Source: Lachnospiraceae bacterium (GTDB taxonomy: Bacteria > Bacillota > Clostridia > Lachnospirales > Lachnospiraceae). From it: a DNA stretch of 5,505 nt. This document shows, piece by piece, positions 1 to 5,505 of this stretch. The DNA lies in contig CAAGRM010000124.1 of assembly GCA_900772675.1 (NCBI GenBank), positions 1 to 5,505 on the forward strand, in the 5' to 3' direction. Each line of letters begins with the position of its first letter. Within the stretch, counting starts at the first letter, position 1. The notes under the pieces were generated by a model. That model saw nothing but the letters and a program-made list of their open reading frames with translations, had not been told where the DNA came from and did not search any database. A program made the translations under genes and the position numbers.

Positions 1-456
1 AATGTAAATTGTCCGCGCGGAAAGAATCGTATCCGCAGCGCGCTCAAAGGCGCTCCGGTCCACTTCTTCCAGCGTCATCTTGATTTTTTCAATATCCGAC
101 TGCAGGACGGTCTCCAGAATTTCTCCCTGCGGCACGCGGCCATACGTAAACTGCATCCGCTGCACCGAATTCAGACGGTTCATCACCATCTCCTCCAGTG
201 CGCGCTGGAACTCCGGATATCCCGCGTAGCCAAGCTGCATCGCAAAGCGAACCGTTGTCGATTCGCTGACGCCGACCTGCTGTCCCAGGCGCGCTGCCGT
301 CATCGATACGGCCTGGTCATAATGCGCCGTAATAAAATCTGCCAGTCTCTTCTGTCCTTTGCTCAACTTTCCGTAATTTTGATTCAGACGAATGAGGAGA
401 TTCTCGTTCGCTGCCTTCTGCTCTTCTGAAGAAGACTGTTCTTTTTCTTTTTTCAT
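1..456 (-). CDS. RpiR/MurR-family transcriptional regulator, N-terminal part (cut by left edge)
   Basis: This gene encodes a DNA-binding regulator; 152 codons are present and the reading frame is still open at base 1, so the C-terminus is missing. After a charged start (MKKEKEQ), residues about 20-100 match the RpiR-type helix-turn-helix domain: the stretch LSKGQKRLADFI at 31-42, then MTAARLGQQVGVSESTTVRF at 52-71 as the recognition region, followed by LGYAGYPEFQ at 75-84, a hallmark of the family. From about residue 125 the sequence begins to look like the entry to the SIS (sugar isomerase) domain that normally binds a phosphosugar, but the window ends at ...ARTIYI. The ATG at 456-454 is preceded by AGGAAG at 470-465, eight bases away. 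It has its own promoter and lies after the decarboxylase operon's terminator, so it is probably a separate transcript. Known relatives control sugar or amino-sugar catabolism; its target here cannot be read from the sequence. Confidence 0.9.
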   Translation of the reverse strand, partial: MKKEKEQSSSEEQKAANENLLIRLNQNYGKLSKGQKRLADFITAHYDQAVSMTAARLGQQVGVSESTTVRFAMQLGYAGYPEFQRALEEMVMNRLNSVQRMQFTYGRVPQGEILETVLQSDIEKIKMTLEEVDRSAFERAADTILSARTIYI

Positions 457-492
457 GTTATTTTCTTCCTGATTTGTTTTTCCGATCTGCAA

Positions 493-506
493 ATGCCGTT
501 CGGCAT
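493..506. repeat. Short palindrome in the regulator leader
   Basis: ATGCCG and CGGCAT are perfect inverted arms separated by two bases (positions 493-498 and 501-506). The site lies in the predicted 5' leader, about 37 bases upstream of the regulator start codon. It could be an operator for autoregulation or a small RNA hairpin. A 6-base palindrome can arise by chance, and no second copy is seen near the operon. Confidence 0.3.
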
Positions 507-565
507 CCACATTTCTTCTTTTGGGGGCATCCTGATTCTTTTTCGGACACACCTCGATCTTTTGA

Positions 566-594
566 ATTATAACACGAATAAATTACTGGCGCAA
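566..594 (-). promoter_or_regulatory. Predicted sigma-70-type promoter of the RpiR-family regulator
   Basis: Read on the minus strand, a perfect -10 box TATAAT (571-566) is preceded after exactly 17 bases by TTGCGC (594-589), which matches the first three bases of the -35 consensus TTGACA. The spacer is AT-rich. The transcription start would fall near 559, giving a leader of about 100 bases before the ATG at 456. It sits just downstream of the decarboxylase operon terminator, which supports independent expression of the regulator. The weak -35 box suggests modest strength or a need for an activator. Confidence 0.7.
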
Positions 595-600
595 TGGCTG

Positions 601-664
601 AAAAGCTGAAAAGAAAAGCCGGTGTTCTGCATTCCCTTTTTACAGGGAACACGGAACACCGGCT
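601..664 (-). terminator. Rho-independent terminator of the decarboxylase operon
   Basis: The arms AGCCGGTGTTC (617-627) and GAACACCGGCT (654-664) pair perfectly over 11 bases. The stem continues inward with a GU and a GC pair, a 2x2 mismatch and a further 6-bp stem (632-637 with 644-649), closing on a 6-base loop. On the minus-strand transcript the stem is followed at once by a U-rich run (TTTTCTTTTC, 616-607). It begins 23 bases after the oadA-type stop codon, as expected for the end of this operon. On the plus strand the same hairpin is followed by a T run at 670-674, so it may also stop transcripts from the other side, although no plus-strand gene is seen here. Confidence 0.9.
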
Positions 665-687
665 GGGCCTTTTTACTCAGCTCTTAT

Positions 688-2097
688 TTAGACCGGATAT
701 GCGCCGTCTTTTTTGTCAGCGGCTGCCGGATCTACTTTTGTCTGCTGTGCTTCACGATATTTGAAGAAGTCTACAGCTACCTGCGGGAACAGAGCGTAAG
801 TTAATACGTCCTCATCCTGCTGTTTCCACTGCTCGATCTCTTTCTCCAGTTTCGGAAGCTCCGGCTCAAGCAGGTCTGCATAGCGGCAGGTAATCGGCTC
901 GGTATCGCCGATACATTTTTTCTGTACTTCCGGATTGAACGGTTTTACAGTTGCACCATATTTTCCGGCAAGAACATCCTTTGTTTCTTTTGTTACCATC
1001 TTGTAACGCTCGCCCATCAGGACATTGAATACCGCCTGGGTACCAACGATCTGGGAAGATGGAGTAACCAGCGGGCACTCGCCGAGGTCTTTTCTTACGC
1101 GCGGTACTTCTTCGAGTACGTCGTAATATTTGTCCTCTGCGTGCTGCTCTTTTAACTGGCTTGTCAGGTTGGAGAGCATACCGCCCGGTACCTGATACAG
1201 AAGAGTCTTGATGTTTACGCCAAGGTTCTTCGGATTCAAAAGTCCGGTATCGAGGGCTTCATCTCTCATCGGACGGAAGTAGTCCGCAATCTCAGCCAGT
1301 TTGTTCTGATCAAGGCCGGTATCATATGGAGTACCTTTGAAGGTTTCTACCATAACCTCAGTTGCCGGCTGTGAAGTGCCCATTGCAAATGGAGACATTG
1401 CTGTATCAATGATATCAACACCAGCCTCTACTGCTTTCAGGTAAGTCATAGATGCAACACCGGAAGTATAGTGGGTGTGCAGCTGGATCGGAAGGTCAGT
1501 TGCTTCTTTCAGCGCGGTTACCAGCTCTGTTGCCTTATACGGAACAAGCAGTCCGGCCATATCTTTGATACAGATGGAATCTGCACCCATCTCTTCGATT
1601 CTCTTAGCCATAGTGGTCCAGTATTCCAGGGTATAAGCATCTCCTAATGTATAGGAAAGTGCTACCTGTGCGTGGCCCTTTTCTTTGTTTGCTGCGCTGA
1701 CAGCGGTCTGCAGGTTGCGCAGGTCGTTCATACAGTCAAAAATACGGATGATATCGATTCCGTTTGCGATGGATTTCTGTACGAAATACTCTACTACATC
1801 GTCTGCATACGGACGATATCCCAGGATATTCTGTCCGCGGAACAGCATCTGCAGTTTCGTGTTTTTAAATCCGTCACGAAGTTTTCTCAGTCTCATCCAT
1901 GGATCTTCATGCAGGAAACGTAAGGAAGCATCAAAGGTTGCGCCACCCCAGCACTCTACTGCGTGATATCCGATTTTATCCATTTTATCAATGATCGGAA
2001 GCATCTGTTCTGTTGTCATTCTTGTCGCGATCAGGGACTGATGCGCATCACGCAGAACAGTTTCCATAATCTTGACAGGTTTCTTTTCTACTGCCAT
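688..2097 (-). CDS. oadA: OadA / transcarboxylase-5S-type carboxyltransferase (oxaloacetate decarboxylase alpha or pyruvate carboxylase subunit B family)
   Basis: This 469-residue cytoplasmic enzyme moves a carboxyl group between biotin and a 2-oxoacid (oxaloacetate/pyruvate). The TIM-barrel domain opens with METVLRDAHQSLIATR at 11-26, whose Asp17 is the expected metal ligand. The expected carbamylated, metal-binding lysine is Lys178 (CIKDMAG), and the metal-binding histidines are His207 and His209 (LHTHYTSG). The conserved C-terminal carboxylase domain follows, with PGGMLSNL at 304-311 and TPSSQIVGTQAVFNVLMGERY at 345-365. Klebsiella OadA is longer (about 595 residues) because it ends in a biotin domain. 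None is present here: the protein ends in a short charged tail, so the separate biotin carrier of the operon must serve it. An in-frame TTG at 2157 would add 20 residues but overlaps the oadB end; the ATG at 2097 has AGGAGG six bases upstream and begins the conserved sequence. Family is certain; substrate and direction (decarboxylase or transcarboxylase) are inferred. Confidence 0.95.
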   Translation of the reverse strand: MAVEKKPVKIMETVLRDAHQSLIATRMTTEQMLPIIDKMDKIGYHAVECWGGATFDASLRFLHEDPWMRLRKLRDGFKNTKLQMLFRGQNILGYRPYADDVVEYFVQKSIANGIDIIRIFDCMNDLRNLQTAVSAANKEKGHAQVALSYTLGDAYTLEYWTTMAKRIEEMGADSICIKDMAGLLVPYKATELVTALKEATDLPIQLHTHYTSGVASMTYLKAVEAGVDIIDTAMSPFAMGTSQPATEVMVETFKGTPYDTGLDQNKLAEIADYFRPMRDEALDTGLLNPKNLGVNIKTLLYQVPGGMLSNLTSQLKEQHAEDKYYDVLEEVPRVRKDLGECPLVTPSSQIVGTQAVFNVLMGERYKMVTKETKDVLAGKYGATVKPFNPEVQKKCIGDTEPITCRYADLLEPELPKLEKEIEQWKQQDEDVLTYALFPQVAVDFFKYREAQQTKVDPAAADKKDGAYPV

Positions 2098-2103
2098 TTC
2101 TAT

Positions 2104-2109
2104 CCTCCT
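2104..2109 (-). promoter_or_regulatory. Strong ribosome binding site that fixes the oadA start
   Basis: A perfect AGGAGG on the minus strand lies six bases before the ATG at 2097-2095. It decides in favour of this start over the upstream in-frame TTG at 2157, which would lie inside the last codons of the preceding oadB gene. Confidence 0.85.
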
Positions 2110-2114
2110 AAATG

Positions 2115-2129
2115 AAGTGTTTTTCACTT
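2115..2129 (-). other. Small hairpin between oadB and oadA
   Basis: The arms AAGTG and CACTT form a 5-bp stem around an AAAAA loop on the transcript, five bases upstream of the oadA ribosome binding site. No U run follows, so it is not a terminator. It could mark an mRNA processing site or tune translation, but the stem is short and AU-rich and may have no role. Confidence 0.25.
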
Positions 2130-2146
2130 GTGTTTGTCTCAAGAAG

Positions 2147-3298
2147 TTATACACCAAAGATCGCCATGAAGGTACCGGCCGCTACTGCTGTACCGATAAC
2201 ACCGGCTACGTTCGGTCCCATCGCATGCATCAGCAGGAAGTTGGTCGGATCTGCCTCAGCACCAACCTTCTGGGATACACGGGCTGCCATCGGAACCGCA
2301 GATACACCTGCCGAACCAATCAGCGGGTTGATTCTTCCATGTGTTGCCTTGCACAGTACTTTTCCTAACAGGACACCGCCTGCAGTACCAAATACGAATG
2401 CGATCAGGCCCAGTGCAACGATCTTTAAAGTGCTGACATTTAAGAATGCCTCCGCACTTGTAGATGCACCAACGGAAGTACCAAGAAGGATAACAACGAT
2501 GTACATCATAGCGTTGGAAGCTGTCTCCTGAAGCTGTTTTACAACGCCGCACTCGCGGAACAGGTTACCAAGCATCAGCATACCTACCAGCGGAGCGGTA
2601 GACGGAAGAATCATGCAGACAACGATTGTAATGACAATCGGGAACAGAATCTTCTCAAGTTTGGATACGGAGCGAAGCTGCTCCATTTTGATTTTACGCT
2701 CTTTTTCTGTAGTCAGAAGCTTCATGACCGGCGGCTGGATGATCGGCACAAGTGACATATAGGAATATGCTGCTACGGCGATCGGTCCCATCAGATGCTG
2801 CTGTCCGAGTTTATTCAGAAGGAAAATAGAAGTCGGGCCGTCGGCACCACCGATGATGGAGATAGCAGCTGCCTCTCTTCCATTGAATCCCATGAAAATA
2901 GCGAAAAAGTACGCCAGATAGATACCAAGCTGTGCTGCAGCTCCCATGATGAAGCTGATCGGGTTTGCAATCAGCGGACCGAAGTCTGTCATCGCACCTA
3001 CACCCATGAAGATCAGGGATGGGAGGATACTCCACTCGTCCAGAGTAAAGAAATAGTAGAACAGACCGCCCGCATGCTCAAGACCCTGTACGTCGGTATA
3101 AGGCTCAGCCATGATGTCCGGGTAAATGTTTACAAGCAGCATACCGAATGCGATCGGTACAAGAAGCAACGGCTCAAATTCATGCTTAATCGCAAGATAC
3201 AAGAAGAAGCACGCCACTGCGATCATAACGTAATTGCCCCAGTCCAGATTAAAAAACGCCGTCTGGTGAAGCAGGTTGTTTAAAGTTTCAGTAATCAT
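2147..3298 (-). CDS. oadB: Sodium ion-translocating decarboxylase beta subunit (OadB/MmdB/GcdB family)
   Basis: This 383-residue, multi-spanning inner-membrane protein decarboxylates carboxybiotin and uses the energy to export Na+. Hydrophobic segments run through most of the protein, for example near 22-38, 43-60, 113-138, 218-235, 262-277, 290-315 and 355-383. Family signatures are plain: GVGAMTDFGPLIANP at 99-113, SIIGGADGPTSIF at 147-159, LLGTSVGASTSAEAFL at 271-286, GSAGVSAVPMAARVSQ at 328-343 and LLMHAMGPNVAGVIG at 355-369. Asp153 in GGADGPT corresponds to the essential aspartate of the Klebsiella protein (Asp203, from general knowledge). Length is near that of clostridial family members, and no pump motif looks damaged. 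The ATG at 3298 has GGAGGTG a few bases upstream. It lies 33 bases after the biotin carrier stop and 49 bases before the oadA-type start. Sequence alone does not separate the OadB, MmdB and GcdB subtypes. Confidence 0.96.
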   Translation of the reverse strand: MITETLNNLLHQTAFFNLDWGNYVMIAVACFFLYLAIKHEFEPLLLVPIAFGMLLVNIYPDIMAEPYTDVQGLEHAGGLFYYFFTLDEWSILPSLIFMGVGAMTDFGPLIANPISFIMGAAAQLGIYLAYFFAIFMGFNGREAAAISIIGGADGPTSIFLLNKLGQQHLMGPIAVAAYSYMSLVPIIQPPVMKLLTTEKERKIKMEQLRSVSKLEKILFPIVITIVVCMILPSTAPLVGMLMLGNLFRECGVVKQLQETASNAMMYIVVILLGTSVGASTSAEAFLNVSTLKIVALGLIAFVFGTAGGVLLGKVLCKATHGRINPLIGSAGVSAVPMAARVSQKVGAEADPTNFLLMHAMGPNVAGVIGTAVAAGTFMAIFGV

Positions 3299-3331
3299 TT
3301 TTTCACCTCCGGTTTTTTCTTACAACGGGCA

Positions 3332-3709
3332 TTAGTTCATGGTTGCAAGAACGTCACCGGATTCTACTGCATCGCCTACTGCTACATTGATGGTTGCTAC
3401 TGTGCCATCCTGCGGTGCTACAACCGGGATTTCCATCTTCATGGCTTCCAGTACAAGAACCGTATCGCCTGCTTTTACAGCTGCGCCTACGTTTGCTTCG
3501 ATTTTGCAGATTTTACCAGGAACAGAAGCGGTAACCTCTACGCTGCCTGCTGCGCCTGCCGGAGCTGCTGCTTTCGGTGCTGCCGGTGCTGCTTTTGGTG
3601 CCGGAGCTGCTTTTGCTGCGCTGACAACTGGAGCTGCGCCTGCTGTGGTTCCTTCTTCTACAGTTACGTTATATACATTTCCGTTTACGGTAATGGTGTA
3701 GTTTTTCAT
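3332..3709 (-). CDS. Biotin carrier protein (gamma-type subunit of a biotin-dependent decarboxylase)
   Basis: This 125-residue protein carries the biotin that shuttles carboxyl groups between the carboxyltransferase(s) and the membrane beta subunit. It starts with a short conserved segment, MKNYTITVNGNVYNVTVEE, as in MmdC/GcdC and the 1.3S subunit of transcarboxylase. A flexible linker of Ala, Pro and Lys follows at about 22-55, then a biotinyl/lipoyl domain at about 56-125. The biotinylation motif EAMKM is at 88-92, with Lys91 modified; it lies 34 residues from the C-terminus, the usual distance. The ATG at 3709 follows AGGAGG (3724-3719) by nine bases, and that ribosome binding site touches the stop codon of the preceding gene, so the two are probably translationally coupled. 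It is the only biotin domain visible in the window. The holoenzyme needs a biotin ligase encoded elsewhere. Confidence 0.95.
   Translation of the reverse strand: MKNYTITVNGNVYNVTVEEGTTAGAAPVVSAAKAAPAPKAAPAAPKAAAPAGAAGSVEVTASVPGKICKIEANVGAAVKAGDTVLVLEAMKMEIPVVAPQDGTVATINVAVGDAVESGDVLATMN
3543..3642 (-). repeat. Low-complexity Ala/Pro/Lys linker coding repeat
   Basis: The DNA encoding residues about 23-55 of the biotin carrier is built from near-repeats of GCTGCn, GCACCG and GCTCCG-like codons, giving runs such as AAPAPKAAPAAPKAAAP. Such linkers give the biotin arm its reach. The repeated codons make length changes by slippage likely among strains. They also produce a long artefactual open frame on the opposite strand. 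Confidence 0.6.
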
Positions 3710-3723
3710 TGAAAATTTCCTCC

Positions 3724-4497
3724 TTAAGCTCTTTTGCCTTTTCTGCGGATCGGACGTGCAACATAAGCATCTCCGGATGCAGAAGCCATATCTTCTTCAT
3801 ACATGGCGATTGCAGCTGTAATAACAGCCTGCAGCTCCATATCGTCTGCTTCCGGTGCTGTCTCTTCAACAACCGGTGCTGCGACAGCCTTCGGTGCTTC
3901 CTGTACAGGTGCTGCCGGTGCTTTTTTCTTCTTCTTGTCTCCAAAAATGTAATCAAACGAAGAAATAACGAAAATCAGGAAAATCAGCATAACAAATACG
4001 GTACCGATTCCGATGATGGTGTTCATGCCGGCCTGGCCGATCAGAACGCCCTTTGACTCCTCAACGGTGATGGTGAGGTCGGTCGGAACCGGTGTTCCGG
4101 TGCTGATGTTCCAGAATACGCGGACAATACCAGGATTTTTTTCAAATTCACCCGGAATTGTGCATGTTACAAAATCTCCGTCTACTTCGAGAGTACCGTC
4201 TTCCAGGCTTTTTACCTCTCCGAGGTCAGCCTTTGCCTCTTCCCATGCCTCAGCTGCTCTTGCATAGAACTGCTGGTCGGAAGCTTCCATATTGGCAAGA
4301 TCGTCATCGCTGTAGGTCATCAGGCTCTGTCCTACCCACTGAACGCTGGAGGAGAGCAGAGAATCTACCGTAGATGCCTCAACCGGTGAATAAGCCGGTG
4401 TAGATGCCGCATCCGCAAAAACAGGAGCTACGGTCACAACCATGGTGCAGGCTGCGGTAAGGACGAGACTTACTAATTTTTTCCAGTTCTTTCTCAT
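3724..4497 (-). CDS. OadG-family membrane subunit with signal peptide and extracytoplasmic domain
   Basis: This 257-residue protein is the small anchoring subunit (OadG gamma / MmdD delta type) that holds the soluble carboxyltransferase on the membrane pump. Residues 1-28 form a signal peptide: RKNWKK, a hydrophobic core, then VFA before Asp29 as a signal peptidase I site. Residues about 29-150 form a soluble, acidic domain predicted outside the membrane. One transmembrane helix lies at about 158-181 (GMNTIIGIGTVFVMLIFLIF), a typical OadG helix. A cytoplasmic tail follows: KKKKK at 188-192, an Ala/Pro linker, then MELQAVITAAIAMYEED at 220-236 and YVARPIRRK at 245-253, the family's characteristic end. 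Classic OadG is only about 80-90 residues, so the outside domain is a large addition, though extended forms are common in Clostridia. The ATG at 4497 is preceded by AAGGTGG (4510-4504) and lies 15 bases after the preceding stop. The role of the outside domain is unknown. Confidence 0.85.
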   Translation of the reverse strand: MRKNWKKLVSLVLTAACTMVVTVAPVFADAASTPAYSPVEASTVDSLLSSSVQWVGQSLMTYSDDDLANMEASDQQFYARAAEAWEEAKADLGEVKSLEDGTLEVDGDFVTCTIPGEFEKNPGIVRVFWNISTGTPVPTDLTITVEESKGVLIGQAGMNTIIGIGTVFVMLIFLIFVISSFDYIFGDKKKKKAPAAPVQEAPKAVAAPVVEETAPEADDMELQAVITAAIAMYEEDMASASGDAYVARPIRRKGKRA

Positions 4498-4512
4498 CGT
4501 ATGCCACCTTCC

Positions 4513-5505
4513 TTAGACTGTTCCGTGTTTTCTGTCCGGTCTGTCTTCTCTCTTGGTATACAGCATCTCGAATGCGCCGATAACATATTTTCTGGTGTCT
4601 TCCGGCTCGATGATGGTGTCCACATAGCCTCTTCTGGCTGCGGAAGTTACATTGTTCTGAAGTGTTGCATACTCTGCTGCTTTTTCGTTGATGGTAGCAG
4701 CATCAGATCCTTCGTACATGATCTTTGCTGCAGATTTTGCATCCATCATTCCGATTTCTGCGTTCGGCCATGCAAATACCATGTCTGCTCCGATGGATTT
4801 GCTGTTCATGACAACGTATGCGCTTCCGTATGCTTTGCCGACAACAACGTTTACTTTCGGAACGGTTGCGTTTGCGAAAGCTGCGGTCAGGGCTGCTGCG
4901 TTCTTAGCCATGGTTCTCTCAGAGCATTTGGTTGCCTTGAATCCGGTTACGTTTGTGATGGTAAGTACCGGGATGCAGAAAGCATCGCAGAAGTTTACGA
5001 AATCTGCTGCTTTTTTGGCTCCTCTTGCGCTTAAGGTTCCGTCCATTTTTTCTTTTACGGTTCCGTCTTCGCCATAGATCTCAGAACGGTTGGCAACAGC
5101 TCCTACGGTTGCTCCGTTTAACTGGATGAATGCAGTCACAACGTCTTTTCCGTAAGCAGCCTTGGTCTCAAAATAGATGCCGTTGTCGCTGATCTGGGAA
5201 AGAAGGATTCCGGTATCACCTGCGCAGTTTGCAAGGTCTGCACATGCACGGTTCAGATCGTCCTCACACTCGGTGTAAGCTTCGTCCTCGTTGTTTGCCG
5301 GAAGCATGGATACCAGATTCCGGATCTCCCCAAGGATCTCTTCCTCTGTTCCAGCCACGTCAACAAGACCTGCCTCTTCACCCTGGAATTCTGCGGATGC
5401 GGTATCGCATTTGGATACGTGGTTTCCGTCCAGTGCATTCGGTGAGTTTACGAAAAGCTTTCCGTTTTTGGACTCCATGAATGTGAAGTCTGTCATAGCC
5501 GGGAT
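4513..5505 (-). CDS. Acyl-CoA carboxyltransferase, MmdA/PccB/12S family, C-terminal 330 residues (cut by right edge)
   Basis: This is a cytoplasmic carboxyltransferase that would move CO2 between biotin and an acyl-CoA. The frame is open at base 5505 and reads IPAMTDFTFM at once, matching the conserved (S)PALTDFxFM motif in the middle of the N-terminal crotonase-like domain. About 150-180 residues are therefore missing, judged from the usual ~500-residue length. The ATG at 5496 is internal and not the start. The second carboxyltransferase domain is clear: AYGKDVVTAFIQLNG at 117-131 of the visible part, GAKKAADFVNFCDAFCIPV at 162-180, NATVPKVNVVVGKAYGSAY at 212-230, FAWPNAEIGMMDAK at 244-257, and the end RGYVDTIIEPEDTRK plus RKHGTV. 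Some normally conserved features differ: the segment between TDF and the first domain's end lacks the LGGA..H motif, and the usual AYGGAY reads AYGSAY. Possible substrates are methylmalonyl-CoA, malonyl-CoA or glutaconyl-CoA; the sequence does not decide. Confidence 0.88.
   Translation of the reverse strand: MPAMTDFTFMESKNGKLFVNSPNALDGNHVSKCDTASAEFQGEEAGLVDVAGTEEEILGEIRNLVSMLPANNEDEAYTECEDDLNRACADLANCAGDTGILLSQISDNGIYFETKAAYGKDVVTAFIQLNGATVGAVANRSEIYGEDGTVKEKMDGTLSARGAKKAADFVNFCDAFCIPVLTITNVTGFKATKCSERTMAKNAAALTAAFANATVPKVNVVVGKAYGSAYVVMNSKSIGADMVFAWPNAEIGMMDAKSAAKIMYEGSDAATINEKAAEYATLQNNVTSAARRGYVDTIIEPEDTRKYVIGAFEMLYTKREDRPDRKHGTV

Noticed and set aside
458..652. Possible 64-residue minus-strand gene between the operon and the regulator
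   Set aside because: It would start with GTG inside the terminator stem, runs across the terminator and the regulator promoter, has no ribosome binding site and its product is Lys/Cys/Arg-rich without any family resemblance.
2098..2157. N-terminal extension of the OadA-type protein by 20 residues from a TTG
   Set aside because: The extension overlaps the last codons of oadB, is not conserved in character, and the ATG at 2097 has a perfect AGGAGG at ideal spacing.
2112..2531. 139-residue open frame on the plus strand opposite oadB
   Set aside because: The frame lies antisense to a strongly conserved gene and its translation has no recognisable domain; it is a coding-strand shadow.
3339..3701. 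120-residue open frame on the plus strand opposite the biotin carrier
   Set aside because: It is the mirror of the Ala/Pro-rich low-complexity coding sequence; it gives a repetitive Ala/Gly/Thr product and has no ribosome binding site.
4447..4497. OadG-type protein as a lipoprotein (LTAAC at residues 13-17)
   Set aside because: The position three before the Cys is Thr rather than Leu, Val or Ile, and the hydrophobic core continues past the Cys to a good signal peptidase I site (VFA before Asp29).
5497..5505. True start of the carboxyltransferase at the ATG at 5496
   Set aside because: The in-frame residues upstream (Ile-Pro-Ala) complete the conserved PAMTDF motif and the frame remains open to the window edge, so the gene is cut and not short.

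Overview
The window carries one co-directional gene cluster, read on the minus strand (right to left). It encodes the parts of a biotin-dependent, sodium-ion-translocating decarboxylase or transcarboxylase, and is followed by the start of an RpiR/MurR-type regulator gene. The gene content, the strong AGGAGG ribosome binding sites, the roughly 50% G+C and the long, signal-peptide-bearing OadG-type subunit point to an anaerobic Clostridia-type Firmicute. A gut member of the Lachnospiraceae is my best guess; this rests on family recognition, not on a search.

In transcription order: (1) 5505-4513, the C-terminal ~330 residues of an acyl-CoA carboxyltransferase (MmdA/PccB/transcarboxylase-12S family), cut by the right edge; (2) 4497-3724, an OadG-type membrane subunit with a signal peptide, an outside domain, one membrane helix and a cytoplasmic tail; (3) 3709-3332, a small biotin carrier protein with the EAMKM biotinylation motif; (4) 3298-2147, the OadB-type beta subunit, the membrane sodium pump; (5) 2097-688, an OadA/transcarboxylase-5S-type carboxyltransferase without its own biotin domain. 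Gaps between genes are 15, 14, 33 and 49 bases, each downstream gene has its own Shine-Dalgarno sequence, and a hairpin terminator sits 23 bases after the last stop codon, so this is very probably one operon. Its promoter lies beyond the right edge.

Left of the terminator, a promoter with a perfect TATAAT box starts a separate transcript for the RpiR/MurR-family regulator (456 to the left edge, cut before most of its sugar-isomerase-type effector domain).

How the genes could work together: the biotin carrier shuttles a carboxyl group between carboxyltransferases and the membrane beta subunit, where decarboxylation drives Na+ export. The main point of interest is that the cluster contains both an acyl-CoA-type (12S-like) and a 2-oxoacid-type (5S-like) carboxyltransferase but only one biotin carrier. 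That is the part list of the propionibacterial methylmalonyl-CoA:pyruvate transcarboxylase plus a sodium pump. The 12S-like protein is also divergent at normally conserved positions. All of these are recognised families, so any novelty is in the combination and in the divergent subunit. I see no mobile elements, CRISPR arrays, tRNA or rRNA genes, and no gene-free stretch longer than about 230 bases.
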